From the NCBI GenBank assembly GCA_023522315.1, contig JAHCSU010000281.1, forward strand, positions 1 to 34,026: DNA of 34,026 nucleotides, given 5' to 3'. Shown here in pieces: positions 26,042 through 34,026 of the stretch (positions are counted from its first letter, which is position 1; each line of letters begins with the position of its first letter). A program made the translations under genes and the position numbers. The notes under the pieces are model-generated. The model saw only the letters and a list, made by a program, of their open reading frames with translations, was not told where the DNA came from and ran no database searches. Source of the stretch: Nostoc sp. CCCryo 231-06. Its GTDB lineage: Bacteria; Cyanobacteriota; Cyanobacteriia; Cyanobacteriales; Nostocaceae.

Positions 26042-26078
26042 TTTTATTATAGGTAATTTGGCGGACATGATATCATTC

Positions 26079-26162
26079 ACGAGTATTAAAGGTGGATGAA
26101 CGAGTATCAAAGGTGGATGAATCGAGTTAAAAGGCTCGTTCACGAGTATCAAAGGTGGATGC
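26079..26162. repeat. 21-bp direct tandem repeat, four units
   Basis: The unit ACGAGTATCAAAGGTGGATGA begins at 26079, 26100, 26121 (degenerate) and 26142, an exact 21-bp period. Units 1, 2 and 4 are nearly identical, while unit 3 is diverged and contains AACGAGCC-like sequence in reverse. There are no spacers, so this is not a CRISPR. A period of two helical turns would place any bound protein on one face of the DNA. Confidence 0.8.
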
Positions 26163-26179
26163 CCCATGCCCAATGCCCA

Positions 26180-27133
26180 TTAAATTTTAGGCGAGCTAAG
26201 AGCATTCAATAGTAATAGTGACCACGGCACTGTAATATCGGGTATGAGCCATGAGTATTTTTTCAATACAGGTAATGCAGCCGGCAGCATAAAACGCAGA
26301 GAACGTAGCGATGCGGGACGATCGCCATTTTCATCGACAATTCCATATTTATTAGCTAGTTCGGCAACAATCTGCACACGTCCTGTACGGCGCATGACAT
26401 TTGACTCACCAGCAAGTGCAGCAATCACCCGTCCAGTTAATAAGGGAGTTTCCCAGTTGTAGCGATCGCTAAGAAATGAGTTATTATTTTCAGAAGCAAA
26501 ACGGGAAAAAAGCTCAGTACCAACAATACCTGGCCAAATTGAAACAGAAGCGACATTATGGGGTTTGAGTTCAACAGCCATATCTGCTGCTAGGCGATCG
26601 CAAGCTGCTTTCCCAGCACCATAAGCTGTATTAAAGATATAAGACATACTACCCCACGAGGAAATGGTGCAAATTAGTCCAGAGTTACGCTTGGTCATCA
26701 TTCGGGCAGCAAAAACACTCGCAACATAGTGGCTACGAAGACCAACGTTGTTGCTAGCATCCCAAAGACTTGGTTCACAATCCCAAAAGGGCTGCCCATA
26801 AGCGTCTTTTAATGCCTGAACTCCTGAGTAAGCATTATTCACCAGTAGGTCGAGTTGTCCATCCTGCTCATCTTGGATGCGCTCAAACAGTAAACGCACC
26901 TGTTCATCGTCGCTGTGGTCTACTTGGACAGGAATGCACACAGCACCGGCTTCCTCTATAGCTGATTGGGTTTCACTAAGACTCCCTGAAACCGCATCGC
27001 TGGAAGATTTGTTGAGGCTGCGCCCAGTGACGTATACAGTTGCACCAGCCTCACCTAAGCCAATAGCAATTCCCCTACCAATTCCCCGCGTAGCACCTGT
27101 GACTAATGCCACTCTACCCTCAAGGTGTTTCAT
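26180..27133 (-). CDS. Short-chain dehydrogenase/reductase (DHRS1-like)
   Basis: This NAD(P)-dependent classical SDR has 317 aa. The cofactor motif is TGATRGIGRGIA (TGxxxGxG) near residue 13, NNAYSG corresponds to the NNAG motif, and the catalytic set is Ser in ICTISSWGS plus YGAGK (YxxxK). The C-terminus is longer than in 250-aa SDRs and resembles the DHRS1 subgroup, ending near a hydrophobic segment (WLIPDITVPWSLLLLNALSS). The substrate is unknown. Its ATG lies 18 nt after the stop of the giant hybrid kinase, with a weak AGAGAAAAG ribosome-binding site, so it is likely the second gene of that operon. Confidence 0.9.
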   Translation of the reverse strand: MKHLEGRVALVTGATRGIGRGIAIGLGEAGATVYVTGRSLNKSSSDAVSGSLSETQSAIEEAGAVCIPVQVDHSDDEQVRLLFERIQDEQDGQLDLLVNNAYSGVQALKDAYGQPFWDCEPSLWDASNNVGLRSHYVASVFAARMMTKRNSGLICTISSWGSMSYIFNTAYGAGKAACDRLAADMAVELKPHNVASVSIWPGIVGTELFSRFASENNNSFLSDRYNWETPLLTGRVIAALAGESNVMRRTGRVQIVAELANKYGIVDENGDRPASLRSLRFMLPAALPVLKKYSWLIPDITVPWSLLLLNALSSPKI

Positions 27134-27151
27134 GATCGCTTTTCTCTGGTG

Positions 27152-30100
27152 TTAACGGTATAGCCAAACTCGCAATAGTGAAAGCAGTTGCTCAGTATCT
27201 ACAGGTTTGGTGATGTAGTCTGATGCACCGGCTTCAATACACTTTTCGCGATCGCCTTGCATGGCTTTAGCGGTCAGTGCAATAATCGGCAAAGATTTAA
27301 ATTGCTCGTTTTGGCGAATTAAGGTTGTTGTTTCGTAACCATCCATTTCTGGCATCATTACATCCATCAAAACGACATCAATATCTGGTGTAGTTTCCAA
27401 CAGATTAATTCCCTCCCTGCCATTTTCAGCATATAAAACTTGTATTTGATAACGCTCCAGCATACTTGTCAGCGCGAAAATATTACGTACATCGTCGTCT
27501 ACAATTAGCGCTTTCTTGCCAGTGAGTAAGTAGTCTATGGAATGCAGTTGTTCGAGTATTTCTCGCTTGGGTGCTGGTAAATTTGCTTGGACTCGGTGTA
27601 AAAATAATGCTGTTTCGTCGAGGAGACGTTCGGGCGATCGCACATCTTTAATGATAATTGTTTCGGCAATCCGTCTAAGTTCCGTTTCTTGAGCTTTGCT
27701 AATTTCTCTACCTGTGTAAACAATGATTGGTAAGGTTTTGCCGTGAGGTAAAAGCTTTATCTGCTCGATCAGTTCAAACCCAGTCATGTCGGGTAGCCCT
27801 AAATCGAGAACGAGGCAATCAAAATGCTGGGTGCGAATAGCTTCTAAAGCTGCTGCACCAGTACCAACCGCAGTAGTACAAACATCACTGTTGCCAATCA
27901 ACTCAACAATACTAAGCCTTTGAGTGTCGTCGTCTTCGACTACTAACAAATTTTTCACCTGGCGCTCAACAAAACCTTTAATTTTGGCCAACGCTTCGGA
28001 TATTGTCTCGCTGGTTAAGGGCTTTTGCAGATATGCGATCGCTCCTAGTTGCAAACCGCGTTGTCTTCCTTCCTCAACGGTCATAATATGTACAGGAATA
28101 TGACGGGTATTTGGGTCATGCTTCAGACGATCTAATACAGTCCAACCATCCATTTCTGGCAACCTGATATCTAGCAAAATGGCTGAAGGCTGGAATTGTT
28201 GCGCTAGCATCAAACCTGTACTGCCGTTTTGGGCAGTGATTACCTTGAATCCGTGCTGTTGCGCCATATCTAGCAGGATACGCGCAAAATTAACGTCATC
28301 CTCGACAATTAGTAACACGCGATCGCCTATGCCGATAGTAGTGCGATCGTCACTGAGCAGTGTTGCGTCCTGACTAGCGAGGGCTGGGTGAGGATTTGGT
28401 AGAGACGCGATTAATCGCGTCTGTGGTTTGGATATAGACTCAGCACTCAATTGGGGGAAGTAGAACGTAAATGTGCTACCTTGACCTGGTTGACTGATTA
28501 GTTTAATTTCGCCGCCAAACAGACGAGCGATTTCACGGCTAATTGATAAGCCCAATCCGGTACCGCCGTATCTCCGACTGGTAGAGCCATCGGCTTGCTG
28601 AAATGCCTCAAAAATAACTTTCTGCTTGTCGGGGGCAATGCCAATGCCTGTATCGCTGACTGAGAAGGCGATGACATTTTGGGCGCGATTTAAAGTTACT
28701 TGGTCTTTGCTCCATCCCTGCTTCGCCACCGCAATCTGTAACCGTACCTCCCCTTTTTCTGTAAATTTAAAAGCGTTGGAGAGGAGATTTTTCAACACCT
28801 GTTCTAAGCGTTTGACATCTGTATAAATGGTTGTGGGCAATTCGGGAGTCAATTCAATTGTGAAAGCAAGTCCTTTGCTTTGAGCGATTTGTCGGAAGGT
28901 GCGCTCAATCTGATCGCCCAACTCTGTCAATGGCATTTGAGTTATGTCAATCGACATAGTTCCAGATTCAATTTTGGCGAGATCCAGAATGTCATTGATT
29001 AACGCCAACAAATCATTACCTGCTGAGTAAATTGTTTGGCTGTATTCGACTTGCTTGGCGCTGAGGTTGTGATCAATGTTATCTGACAACAACTTCGCCA
29101 AAATCAACAAGCTGTTTAGCGGTGTCCGCAGTTCATGGGACATATTGGCGAGAAACTCTGATTTGTATTTTGAAGAAAGGGCGAGTTGTTCAGCCTTGTC
29201 TTCCAAAGAGAGTCTTGCTTGTTCGATTTCCCGATTTTTGCGCTCGACTTCTTTCTTTTGCATCGCCAACAACTCTGCCTTTTCTTCTAACTCAGCGTTG
29301 GTTTGTTGCAGTTCTTCTTGCTGTCCTTTGAGTAAATCTTCAGAGGCTTTGAGTGATTGCGCTTGTTCTTCTAAGCGCTTGTTAGTTTCCCTAAGTTCGC
29401 TTTGCTGGGTTTGGAGTTCTTCAGCCAAAGATTGCGACTGCTTGAGTAATTCTTCAGTTCGCATGGATGCTGCGATCGTGTTGAGGACGATCGCTATACT
29501 TTCGGTAAGTTGGTCGAAGAATGTCAGATGAATTTCGCTAAAGCGGCGGAAGGATGCTAATTCTATGACTGCTGTCACCTGTCCTTCAAAGAGTACAGGT
29601 AACACCACGGCATTAAGTGGAGACGCTTCTCCTAAACCAGAGGCAATTCTGACATAATCGCTGGGTACTTCCGTTAGCAGTATTCGCTCTTTTTCTAAAG
29701 CACATTGTCCCACCAAACCTTCACCCAAGTGGAAGCGGTTAGCTAGATGTCTGCGTTCGCGGTAAGCGTAGCTACTAATTAGTTTCAAATACGGTATATT
29801 TTCCCCAGACTCCATCAGGAAGAATACGCCGTGTTGCGCTCCTACTAAAGGTGCTAGTTCTGAGAGAATTAGTTTAGATACGGTTTCCAAGTCTCGCTGC
29901 CCTTGCAGCATTCGGGTAAACTTGGCTAAGTTAGTTTTCAACCAATCTTGCTCAGTATTTTTCTGCGTTGTCTCCCGCAGATTCGCAATCATTTGGTTGA
30001 TGTTGTCTTTGAGTATCGCTACTTCACCTAGTGCTTCGACGGCAATTGAACGAGTTAAATCACCTTTAGTTACAGCTGTAGCAACTTCTGCGATCGCTCG

Positions 30101-33100
30101 CAACTGAGTTGTCAGTGTAGCAGCAAGTTCATTTACATTATCCGTCAAATCTTTCCAAGTTCCAGCCGCGCCAGGGACTCTCGCTTGTCCGCCTAACTTC
30201 CCTTCAATTCCCACTTCTCGCGCTACTGTAGTTACCTGATTGGCAAATGTCGCTAGAGTATCAATCATCTCGTTGATTGTCTCTGCCAAGGTTTCAATTT
30301 CTCCCTTAGCATCTAACATCAGTTTCCGTTTCAAGTCACCGTTAGCAACTGCCGTTACAACTCTGGCAATACCGCGCACTTGTGCCGTTAAGTTCCCCGC
30401 CATCGAGTTCACGTTGTCCGTCAAATCTTTCCAAGTCCCAGCAACACCTTGGACTTGAGCTTGTCCGCCTAACTTCCCTTCAGTTCCCACTTCCCGCGCC
30501 ACCCGCGTCACTTCTGATGCAAAGGAACTGAGTTGATCCACCATTGTGTTGGTGGTGTTCTTCAAGTCTAAAATTTCGCCTTTGGCATCGACGGTAATTT
30601 TCTTAGATAAGTCGCCATTAGCTACCGCTTTGGTAACTTCCGCGATGTTGCGAACTTGTCCGGTGAGGTTCCCCGCCATCGAGTTAACGTTGTCAGTTAA
30701 ATCTTTCCAAGTGCCTGCAACTCCTCTGACGTAAGCTTGCACGCCCAATTTACCTTCCGTTCCCACCTCGCGGGCAACCCTGGTAACTTCTGATGCAAAA
30801 GAATTTAGCTGATCCACCATTGTATTAATGGTGTTTTTAAGCTCCTGAATTTCACCTTTAACATCAACAGTTATTTTCTTGGATAAGTCGCCGTTTGCAA
30901 CGGCTGTCGTCACTTCGGCAATGTTTCGCACCTGTGCCGTCAAACTTCCCGCCATGAAGTTTACGCTGTCAGTTAAATCTTTCCAAGTTCCGGCTACACC
31001 TTTAACTTCTGCTTGTACACCTAATTTACCTTCAGTTCCTACCTCACGGGCAACCCGCGTTACTTCACTTGCAAAAGAATTGAGTTGATCCACCATTGTG
31101 TTAACGGTGTTTTTCAACTCTAAAATTTCACCTTTGACATCAACGGAGATTTTCTTAGATAAGTCGCCATTAGCTACGGCGGTGGTGACGGCGGCAATGT
31201 TTCGCACCTGTGCCGTTAAACTTCCCGCCATGAAGTTCACGCTGTCAGTTAAATCTTTCCAAGTTCCAGCTACGCCGCGCACATCTGCTTGTACACCTAG
31301 CTTACCCTCACTTCCCACCTCCCGAGCCACCCGCGTCACTTCACTTGCAAAGGAGTTGAGTTGATCCACCATTATATTGATGGTATTCTTTAATTCTAGA
31401 ATTTCGCCTTTGACAGCAACAGTAATTTTCTTAGATAAGTCACCATTTGCGATCGCAGTTGTAACTTCAGCAATGTTCCGCACCTGTGCCGTCAAGCTTC
31501 CCGCCATGAAGTTCACGCTGTCAGTTAAATCTTTCCAAGTCCCTGCAACGTCTTTAACTTCCGCTTGTACACCCAATTTCCCTTCAGTTCCCACCTCACG
31601 CGCCACCCGCGTCACTTCACTAGCAAAGGAACTAAGTTGATCCACCATTGTGTTGATGGTATTTTTCAACTCCAGAATTTCACCTTTGACATCAACGGTG
31701 ATTTTCTTAGATAAATCGCCTGTTGCAACCGCCGTAGTTACTTCGGCAATGTTTCGCACCTGCGCCGTCAAGCTTCCCGCCATGAAATTCACGCTGTCGG
31801 TTAAATCTTTCCAAGTTCCAGCCACGCCGCGCACTTCTGCTTGCACGCCCAACTTACCTTCACTTCCTACCTCACGGGCAACCCTTGTAACTTCTGATGC
31901 AAAGGAATTTAGTTGATCCACCATTGTGTTAATGGTGTTTTTGAGTTCCAGAATTTCACCTTTGACATCGACGGTGATTTTCTTGGATAAGTCGCCTGTT
32001 GCAACTGCCGTAGTCACTTCCGCAATATTCCGCACCTGTGCCGTTAAACTTCCCGCCATGAAGTTCACGCTGTCGGTTAAATCTTTCCAAGTTCCAGCCA
32101 CGCCACGCACATCGGCTTGCACACCCAGTTTCCCTTCACTGCCCACTTCCCGCGCAACCCGTGTTACTTCCGATGCAAAGGAACTAAGTTGATCCACCAT
32201 TATATTGATGGTATTCTTGAGTTCAAAAATTTCACCTCTGACATCGACGGTGATTTTTTTAGATAGATCACCATTTGCGATCGCAGTGGCAACTTCGGCA
32301 ATATTTCGCACCTGTCCGGTGAGATTACCCGCCATTAAATTAACGTTGTCAGTTAAATCTTTCCAAGTACCCGCAACTCCCCGGACTTCTGCTTGTACGC
32401 CTAACTTCCCTTCAGTTCCCACCTCACGCGCAACTCGCGTCACTTCTGATGCAAATGAATTAAGCTGATCCACCATTGTGTTAATGGTGTTCTTGAGTTC
32501 TAGAATTTCGCCTTTGACATCGACGGTGATTTTCTTAGATAAGTCGCCATTTGCAACCGCCGTAGTTACTTCGGCAATATTCCGCACCTGTGCCGTCAAG
32601 CTTCCCGCCATGAAATTCACGCTATCGGTAAGGTCTTTCCACGTACCCGCTACCCCGCGAACTTCTGCTTGACCACCCAATTTTCCTTCTGCACCCACCT
32701 CACGGGCAACTCTTGTTACTTCCGATGCAAAAGAATTAAGTTGATCCACCATGATGTTAACGGTGTTTTTCAACTCTAAAATCTCGCCTTTGACATCAAC
32801 AGTAATTTTCTTAGAAAGGTCGCCATTGGCTACCGCCGTTGTCACTTCCGCAATGTTACGGACTTGGGCTGTCAAATTCCCTGCCATCAAGTTAACGTTG
32901 TCGGTTAAATCTTTCCAAGTACCTGCCACTCCTTTAACTTCGGCTTGCACGCCCAATTTACCTTCAGTTCCCACCTCACGCGCCACCCGCGTCACTTCCG
33001 ATGCAAAGGAATTAAGCTGATCCACCATCGTGTTGACGGTGTTTTTCAACTCCAGAATTTCGCCTTTCACATCAACAGTGATTTTTTTGGATAAATCACC

Positions 33101-33748
33101 ATTTGCGATCGCAGTGGCAACTTCGGCAATATTGCGAACTTGTCCGGTGAGATTACCCGCCATCAAATTAACGTTATCAGTCAAATCCTTCCAAGTGCCA
33201 GCAACACCTTGCACTTGAGCTTGAACGCCTAATTTACCTTCGGTTCCCACCTCACGGGCAACCCGCGTTACTTCACTAGCAAAAGAACCGAGCCGATCCA
33301 CCATCGTGTTAACGATATTAGCAGTTTGGAGAAACTCACCTTGAAGGGGTCTGCCTTCAATTTCTGTTGCGATCGTTTGGGATAAGTCACCATTAGCAAC
33401 TGACCGAATCACACGAGTAGTTTCAGCTGTTGGTTGAACTAAATCTGTAATTAAAGTATTGACAGAAGTAACACAATTTGACCACGAACCACGAACATCA
33501 CCGAGAGAGGCGCGTTCAGCAATTTTGCCTTCTTTGCCGACAACGTTACCAATCCGTTGTAATTCTGCCGCCATCCGCTCATTCTGGTCAATAATATCAT
33601 TGAGCGTATCAGCTATTTTACCTGCTACACCAGTATGATCTATGGGCATCCGAGCAGAGAAATCACCCTGTTTAACAGCATTCAGCGTTCTTAGTAGCTG
33701 ATTTAAATCTAGATTGTCACTGTCTCTAGTTAACTGTTCGGTTGCCAT
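27152..33748 (-). CDS. Giant soluble hybrid histidine kinase with poly-HAMP array, GAF and three receiver domains
   Basis: In this 2198-aa protein, residues 1-154 hold about three diverged HAMP-like units and 155-1258 twelve tandem 92-residue units. Each unit contains a canonical HAMP-like half ([20 protein letters not shown]) and a variant half ([19 protein letters not shown]). A GAF domain follows (about 1282-1425), then a coiled coil (about 1430-1525), HisKA with NMSHELRTP (H1538), HATPase_c ([14 protein letters not shown] 1699-1704, GGTGLGLS) and three receiver domains with phospho-acceptors D1860, D1982 and D2129. All catalytic residues are present. No membrane segment exists, so it is cytoplasmic. 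The layout recalls fungal group III (Nik1-type) osmosensing kinases but with a much longer array. The input and the final phosphate acceptor are unknown. An SDR gene follows. Confidence 0.95.
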   Translation of the reverse strand: MATEQLTRDSDNLDLNQLLRTLNAVKQGDFSARMPIDHTGVAGKIADTLNDIIDQNERMAAELQRIGNVVGKEGKIAERASLGDVRGSWSNCVTSVNTLITDLVQPTAETTRVIRSVANGDLSQTIATEIEGRPLQGEFLQTANIVNTMVDRLGSFASEVTRVAREVGTEGKLGVQAQVQGVAGTWKDLTDNVNLMAGNLTGQVRNIAEVATAIANGDLSKKITVDVKGEILELKNTVNTMVDQLNSFASEVTRVAREVGTEGKLGVQAEVKGVAGTWKDLTDNVNLMAGNLTAQVRNIAEVTTAVANGDLSKKITVDVKGEILELKNTVNIMVDQLNSFASEVTRVAREVGAEGKLGGQAEVRGVAGTWKDLTDSVNFMAGSLTAQVRNIAEVTTAVANGDLSKKITVDVKGEILELKNTINTMVDQLNSFASEVTRVAREVGTEGKLGVQAEVRGVAGTWKDLTDNVNLMAGNLTGQVRNIAEVATAIANGDLSKKITVDVRGEIFELKNTINIMVDQLSSFASEVTRVAREVGSEGKLGVQADVRGVAGTWKDLTDSVNFMAGSLTAQVRNIAEVTTAVATGDLSKKITVDVKGEILELKNTINTMVDQLNSFASEVTRVAREVGSEGKLGVQAEVRGVAGTWKDLTDSVNFMAGSLTAQVRNIAEVTTAVATGDLSKKITVDVKGEILELKNTINTMVDQLSSFASEVTRVAREVGTEGKLGVQAEVKDVAGTWKDLTDSVNFMAGSLTAQVRNIAEVTTAIANGDLSKKITVAVKGEILELKNTINIMVDQLNSFASEVTRVAREVGSEGKLGVQADVRGVAGTWKDLTDSVNFMAGSLTAQVRNIAAVTTAVANGDLSKKISVDVKGEILELKNTVNTMVDQLNSFASEVTRVAREVGTEGKLGVQAEVKGVAGTWKDLTDSVNFMAGSLTAQVRNIAEVTTAVANGDLSKKITVDVKGEIQELKNTINTMVDQLNSFASEVTRVAREVGTEGKLGVQAYVRGVAGTWKDLTDNVNSMAGNLTGQVRNIAEVTKAVANGDLSKKITVDAKGEILDLKNTTNTMVDQLSSFASEVTRVAREVGTEGKLGGQAQVQGVAGTWKDLTDNVNSMAGNLTAQVRGIARVVTAVANGDLKRKLMLDAKGEIETLAETINEMIDTLATFANQVTTVAREVGIEGKLGGQARVPGAAGTWKDLTDNVNELAATLTTQLRAIAEVATAVTKGDLTRSIAVEALGEVAILKDNINQMIANLRETTQKNTEQDWLKTNLAKFTRMLQGQRDLETVSKLILSELAPLVGAQHGVFFLMESGENIPYLKLISSYAYRERRHLANRFHLGEGLVGQCALEKERILLTEVPSDYVRIASGLGEASPLNAVVLPVLFEGQVTAVIELASFRRFSEIHLTFFDQLTESIAIVLNTIAASMRTEELLKQSQSLAEELQTQQSELRETNKRLEEQAQSLKASEDLLKGQQEELQQTNAELEEKAELLAMQKKEVERKNREIEQARLSLEDKAEQLALSSKYKSEFLANMSHELRTPLNSLLILAKLLSDNIDHNLSAKQVEYSQTIYSAGNDLLALINDILDLAKIESGTMSIDITQMPLTELGDQIERTFRQIAQSKGLAFTIELTPELPTTIYTDVKRLEQVLKNLLSNAFKFTEKGEVRLQIAVAKQGWSKDQVTLNRAQNVIAFSVSDTGIGIAPDKQKVIFEAFQQADGSTSRRYGGTGLGLSISREIARLFGGEIKLISQPGQGSTFTFYFPQLSAESISKPQTRLIASLPNPHPALASQDATLLSDDRTTIGIGDRVLLIVEDDVNFARILLDMAQQHGFKVITAQNGSTGLMLAQQFQPSAILLDIRLPEMDGWTVLDRLKHDPNTRHIPVHIMTVEEGRQRGLQLGAIAYLQKPLTSETISEALAKIKGFVERQVKNLLVVEDDDTQRLSIVELIGNSDVCTTAVGTGAAALEAIRTQHFDCLVLDLGLPDMTGFELIEQIKLLPHGKTLPIIVYTGREISKAQETELRRIAETIIIKDVRSPERLLDETALFLHRVQANLPAPKREILEQLHSIDYLLTGKKALIVDDDVRNIFALTSMLERYQIQVLYAENGREGINLLETTPDIDVVLMDVMMPEMDGYETTTLIRQNEQFKSLPIIALTAKAMQGDREKCIEAGASDYITKPVDTEQLLSLLRVWLYR
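28403..28422. repeat. Perfect 20-bp palindrome AGACGCGATTAATCGCGTCT (copy 2, inside a gene)
   Basis: Identical to 8431-8450. Here it lies within the hybrid kinase coding region, in frame, and encodes QTRLIAS in the linker between the ATPase domain and the first receiver domain (about residues 1776-1782). Confidence 0.85.
29975..33286 (-). repeat. Twelve in-frame 276-bp tandem repeats encoding 92-aa HAMP units
   Basis: Counted on the protein, the unit beginning [14 protein letters not shown] recurs every 92 residues, twelve times without a gap. Two sub-types alternate irregularly: TDNVN(L/S)MAGNL (units 1, 2, 4, 10, 11) and [11 protein letters not shown] (units 3, 5-9); unit 12 is diverged. 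The first ten units are strongly alike, while units 11 and 12 differ more, as does the N-terminal flank. Confidence 0.95.
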
Positions 33749-34026
33749 AGCCTGATATCTAAAGAATTTACTAGGTTTTCGTGTTTAAAGAAGACTTTCT
33801 CAAAGCAAAGAGTTGATCGTAACTCTCATTAGTGTTTTTACCTTTTCTGGTACTCCCTATAGCAACAAATCTTTGGTAATTTGATTAGCTTGGAGTACGT
33901 GGTTATTTAACTGTCGAATGTCCCTGCTAGTTACTGATACCGAGGTTTGCACCAGTAATACGTACTCATTCTATAGGACTCATATCTGATTTTTGAACAA
34001 GATTTCAGATAAAACCATGATAAAAC
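33749..34026 (-). promoter_or_regulatory. Upstream region of the giant hybrid kinase
   Basis: This 278-bp stretch contains no supported gene. Reading toward the kinase, TTGTTC and, about 18 bp later, TATAGA form a possible promoter (about 33970-34001 on the plus strand), leaving a 5' leader of roughly 220 nt. The ribosome-binding site before ATG 33748 is weak (ATCAGG). The promoter assignment is tentative. Confidence 0.3.

Larger units (their letters stand above)
25796..26179. other. Repeat-rich intergenic region, no gene
   Basis: It holds a GCGATCGC site, the truncated MITE copy at 25971-26041, the 21-bp tandem repeat at 26079-26162 and CCCATGCCCAATGCCCAT heptamer-like repeats at 26163-26181. 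An open frame here merely translates the tandem repeat (HPPLILV units) and is not supported. Confidence 0.55.

Noticed and set aside
26079..26162. Possible CRISPR array
   Set aside because: The units are contiguous 21-bp direct repeats with no unique spacers, and no cas genes are present.
25970..26173. 67-codon minus-strand ORF with HPPLILV repeats
   Set aside because: It simply translates the 21-bp tandem repeat and the truncated MITE.
30240..33218. Series of about 62-89 codon plus-strand ORFs repeated every 276 bp opposite the kinase
   Set aside because: They are antisense images of the HAMP repeats, appear only because the repeats share codon usage, and have no ribosome-binding sites.
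29975..33286. Possible assembly artefact or CRISPR-like repetition
   Set aside because: The units differ at many synonymous positions and stay in frame throughout, which argues for a genuine protein repeat. Exact copy number still needs long reads.

Overview
The window looks like chromosomal DNA of a filamentous, Nostoc-type cyanobacterium. GCGATCGC (HIP1-type) octamers occur throughout, the Hfq is of the short cyanobacterial form, two Uma2 nuclease genes are present, multi-PAS/GAF histidine kinases are abundant, and the intergenic DNA is full of palindromes, 7-mer tandem repeats and MITE-like elements typical of these genomes. No rRNA, tRNA, CRISPR array or complete transposase gene was seen.

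Layout. 0-3.6 kb: an edge fragment, a sugar/polyol-type ABC ATPase carrying two repeat-derived insertions, a deleted and frameshifted FAD oxidoreductase remnant, and a cyanobacterial SSB. 3.6-7.7 kb: a large AT-rich membrane pentapeptide-repeat protein, divergent from a fused two-domain peptide-type ABC ATPase. 7.8-9.6 kb: urease accessory genes ureE-ureF-ureG, without structural urease genes in the window. 9.8-15.8 kb: two Uma2 nuclease genes bracket a tandem pair of histidine kinases; the first-transcribed kinase has lost key ATP-binding residues. 15.9-17.5 kb: a MITE in a small ORF, then a DNA-alkylation repair pair (5'-truncated ada, overlapped by an alkA-type glycosylase). 17.7-20.6 kb: a STAND/NB-ARC-type ATPase with an N-terminal helical/HTH region, divergent from a dynamin/Era-like GTPase and a 90-aa amphipathic protein. 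This is the best candidate for an undescribed stress or defence module. 20.9-24.5 kb: housekeeping dapF, divergent hfq, and a CPA2 cation/proton antiporter with RCK domains. 24.5-26.2 kb: repeat-rich DNA around a small exported protein. 26.2-33.7 kb: a 2198-residue soluble hybrid histidine kinase with twelve tandem 92-residue poly-HAMP units, followed 18 nt downstream by an SDR oxidoreductase.

The core genes (ssb, dapF, hfq, ureEFG, transporters) are ordinary. The unusual content is the poly-HAMP kinase, the STAND/GTPase/small-protein cluster, the apparent pseudokinase paired with an intact kinase, the truncated Ada, and several places where dispersed repeats have been absorbed in frame into genes. 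All functional statements are read from sequence motifs; no database search was possible.
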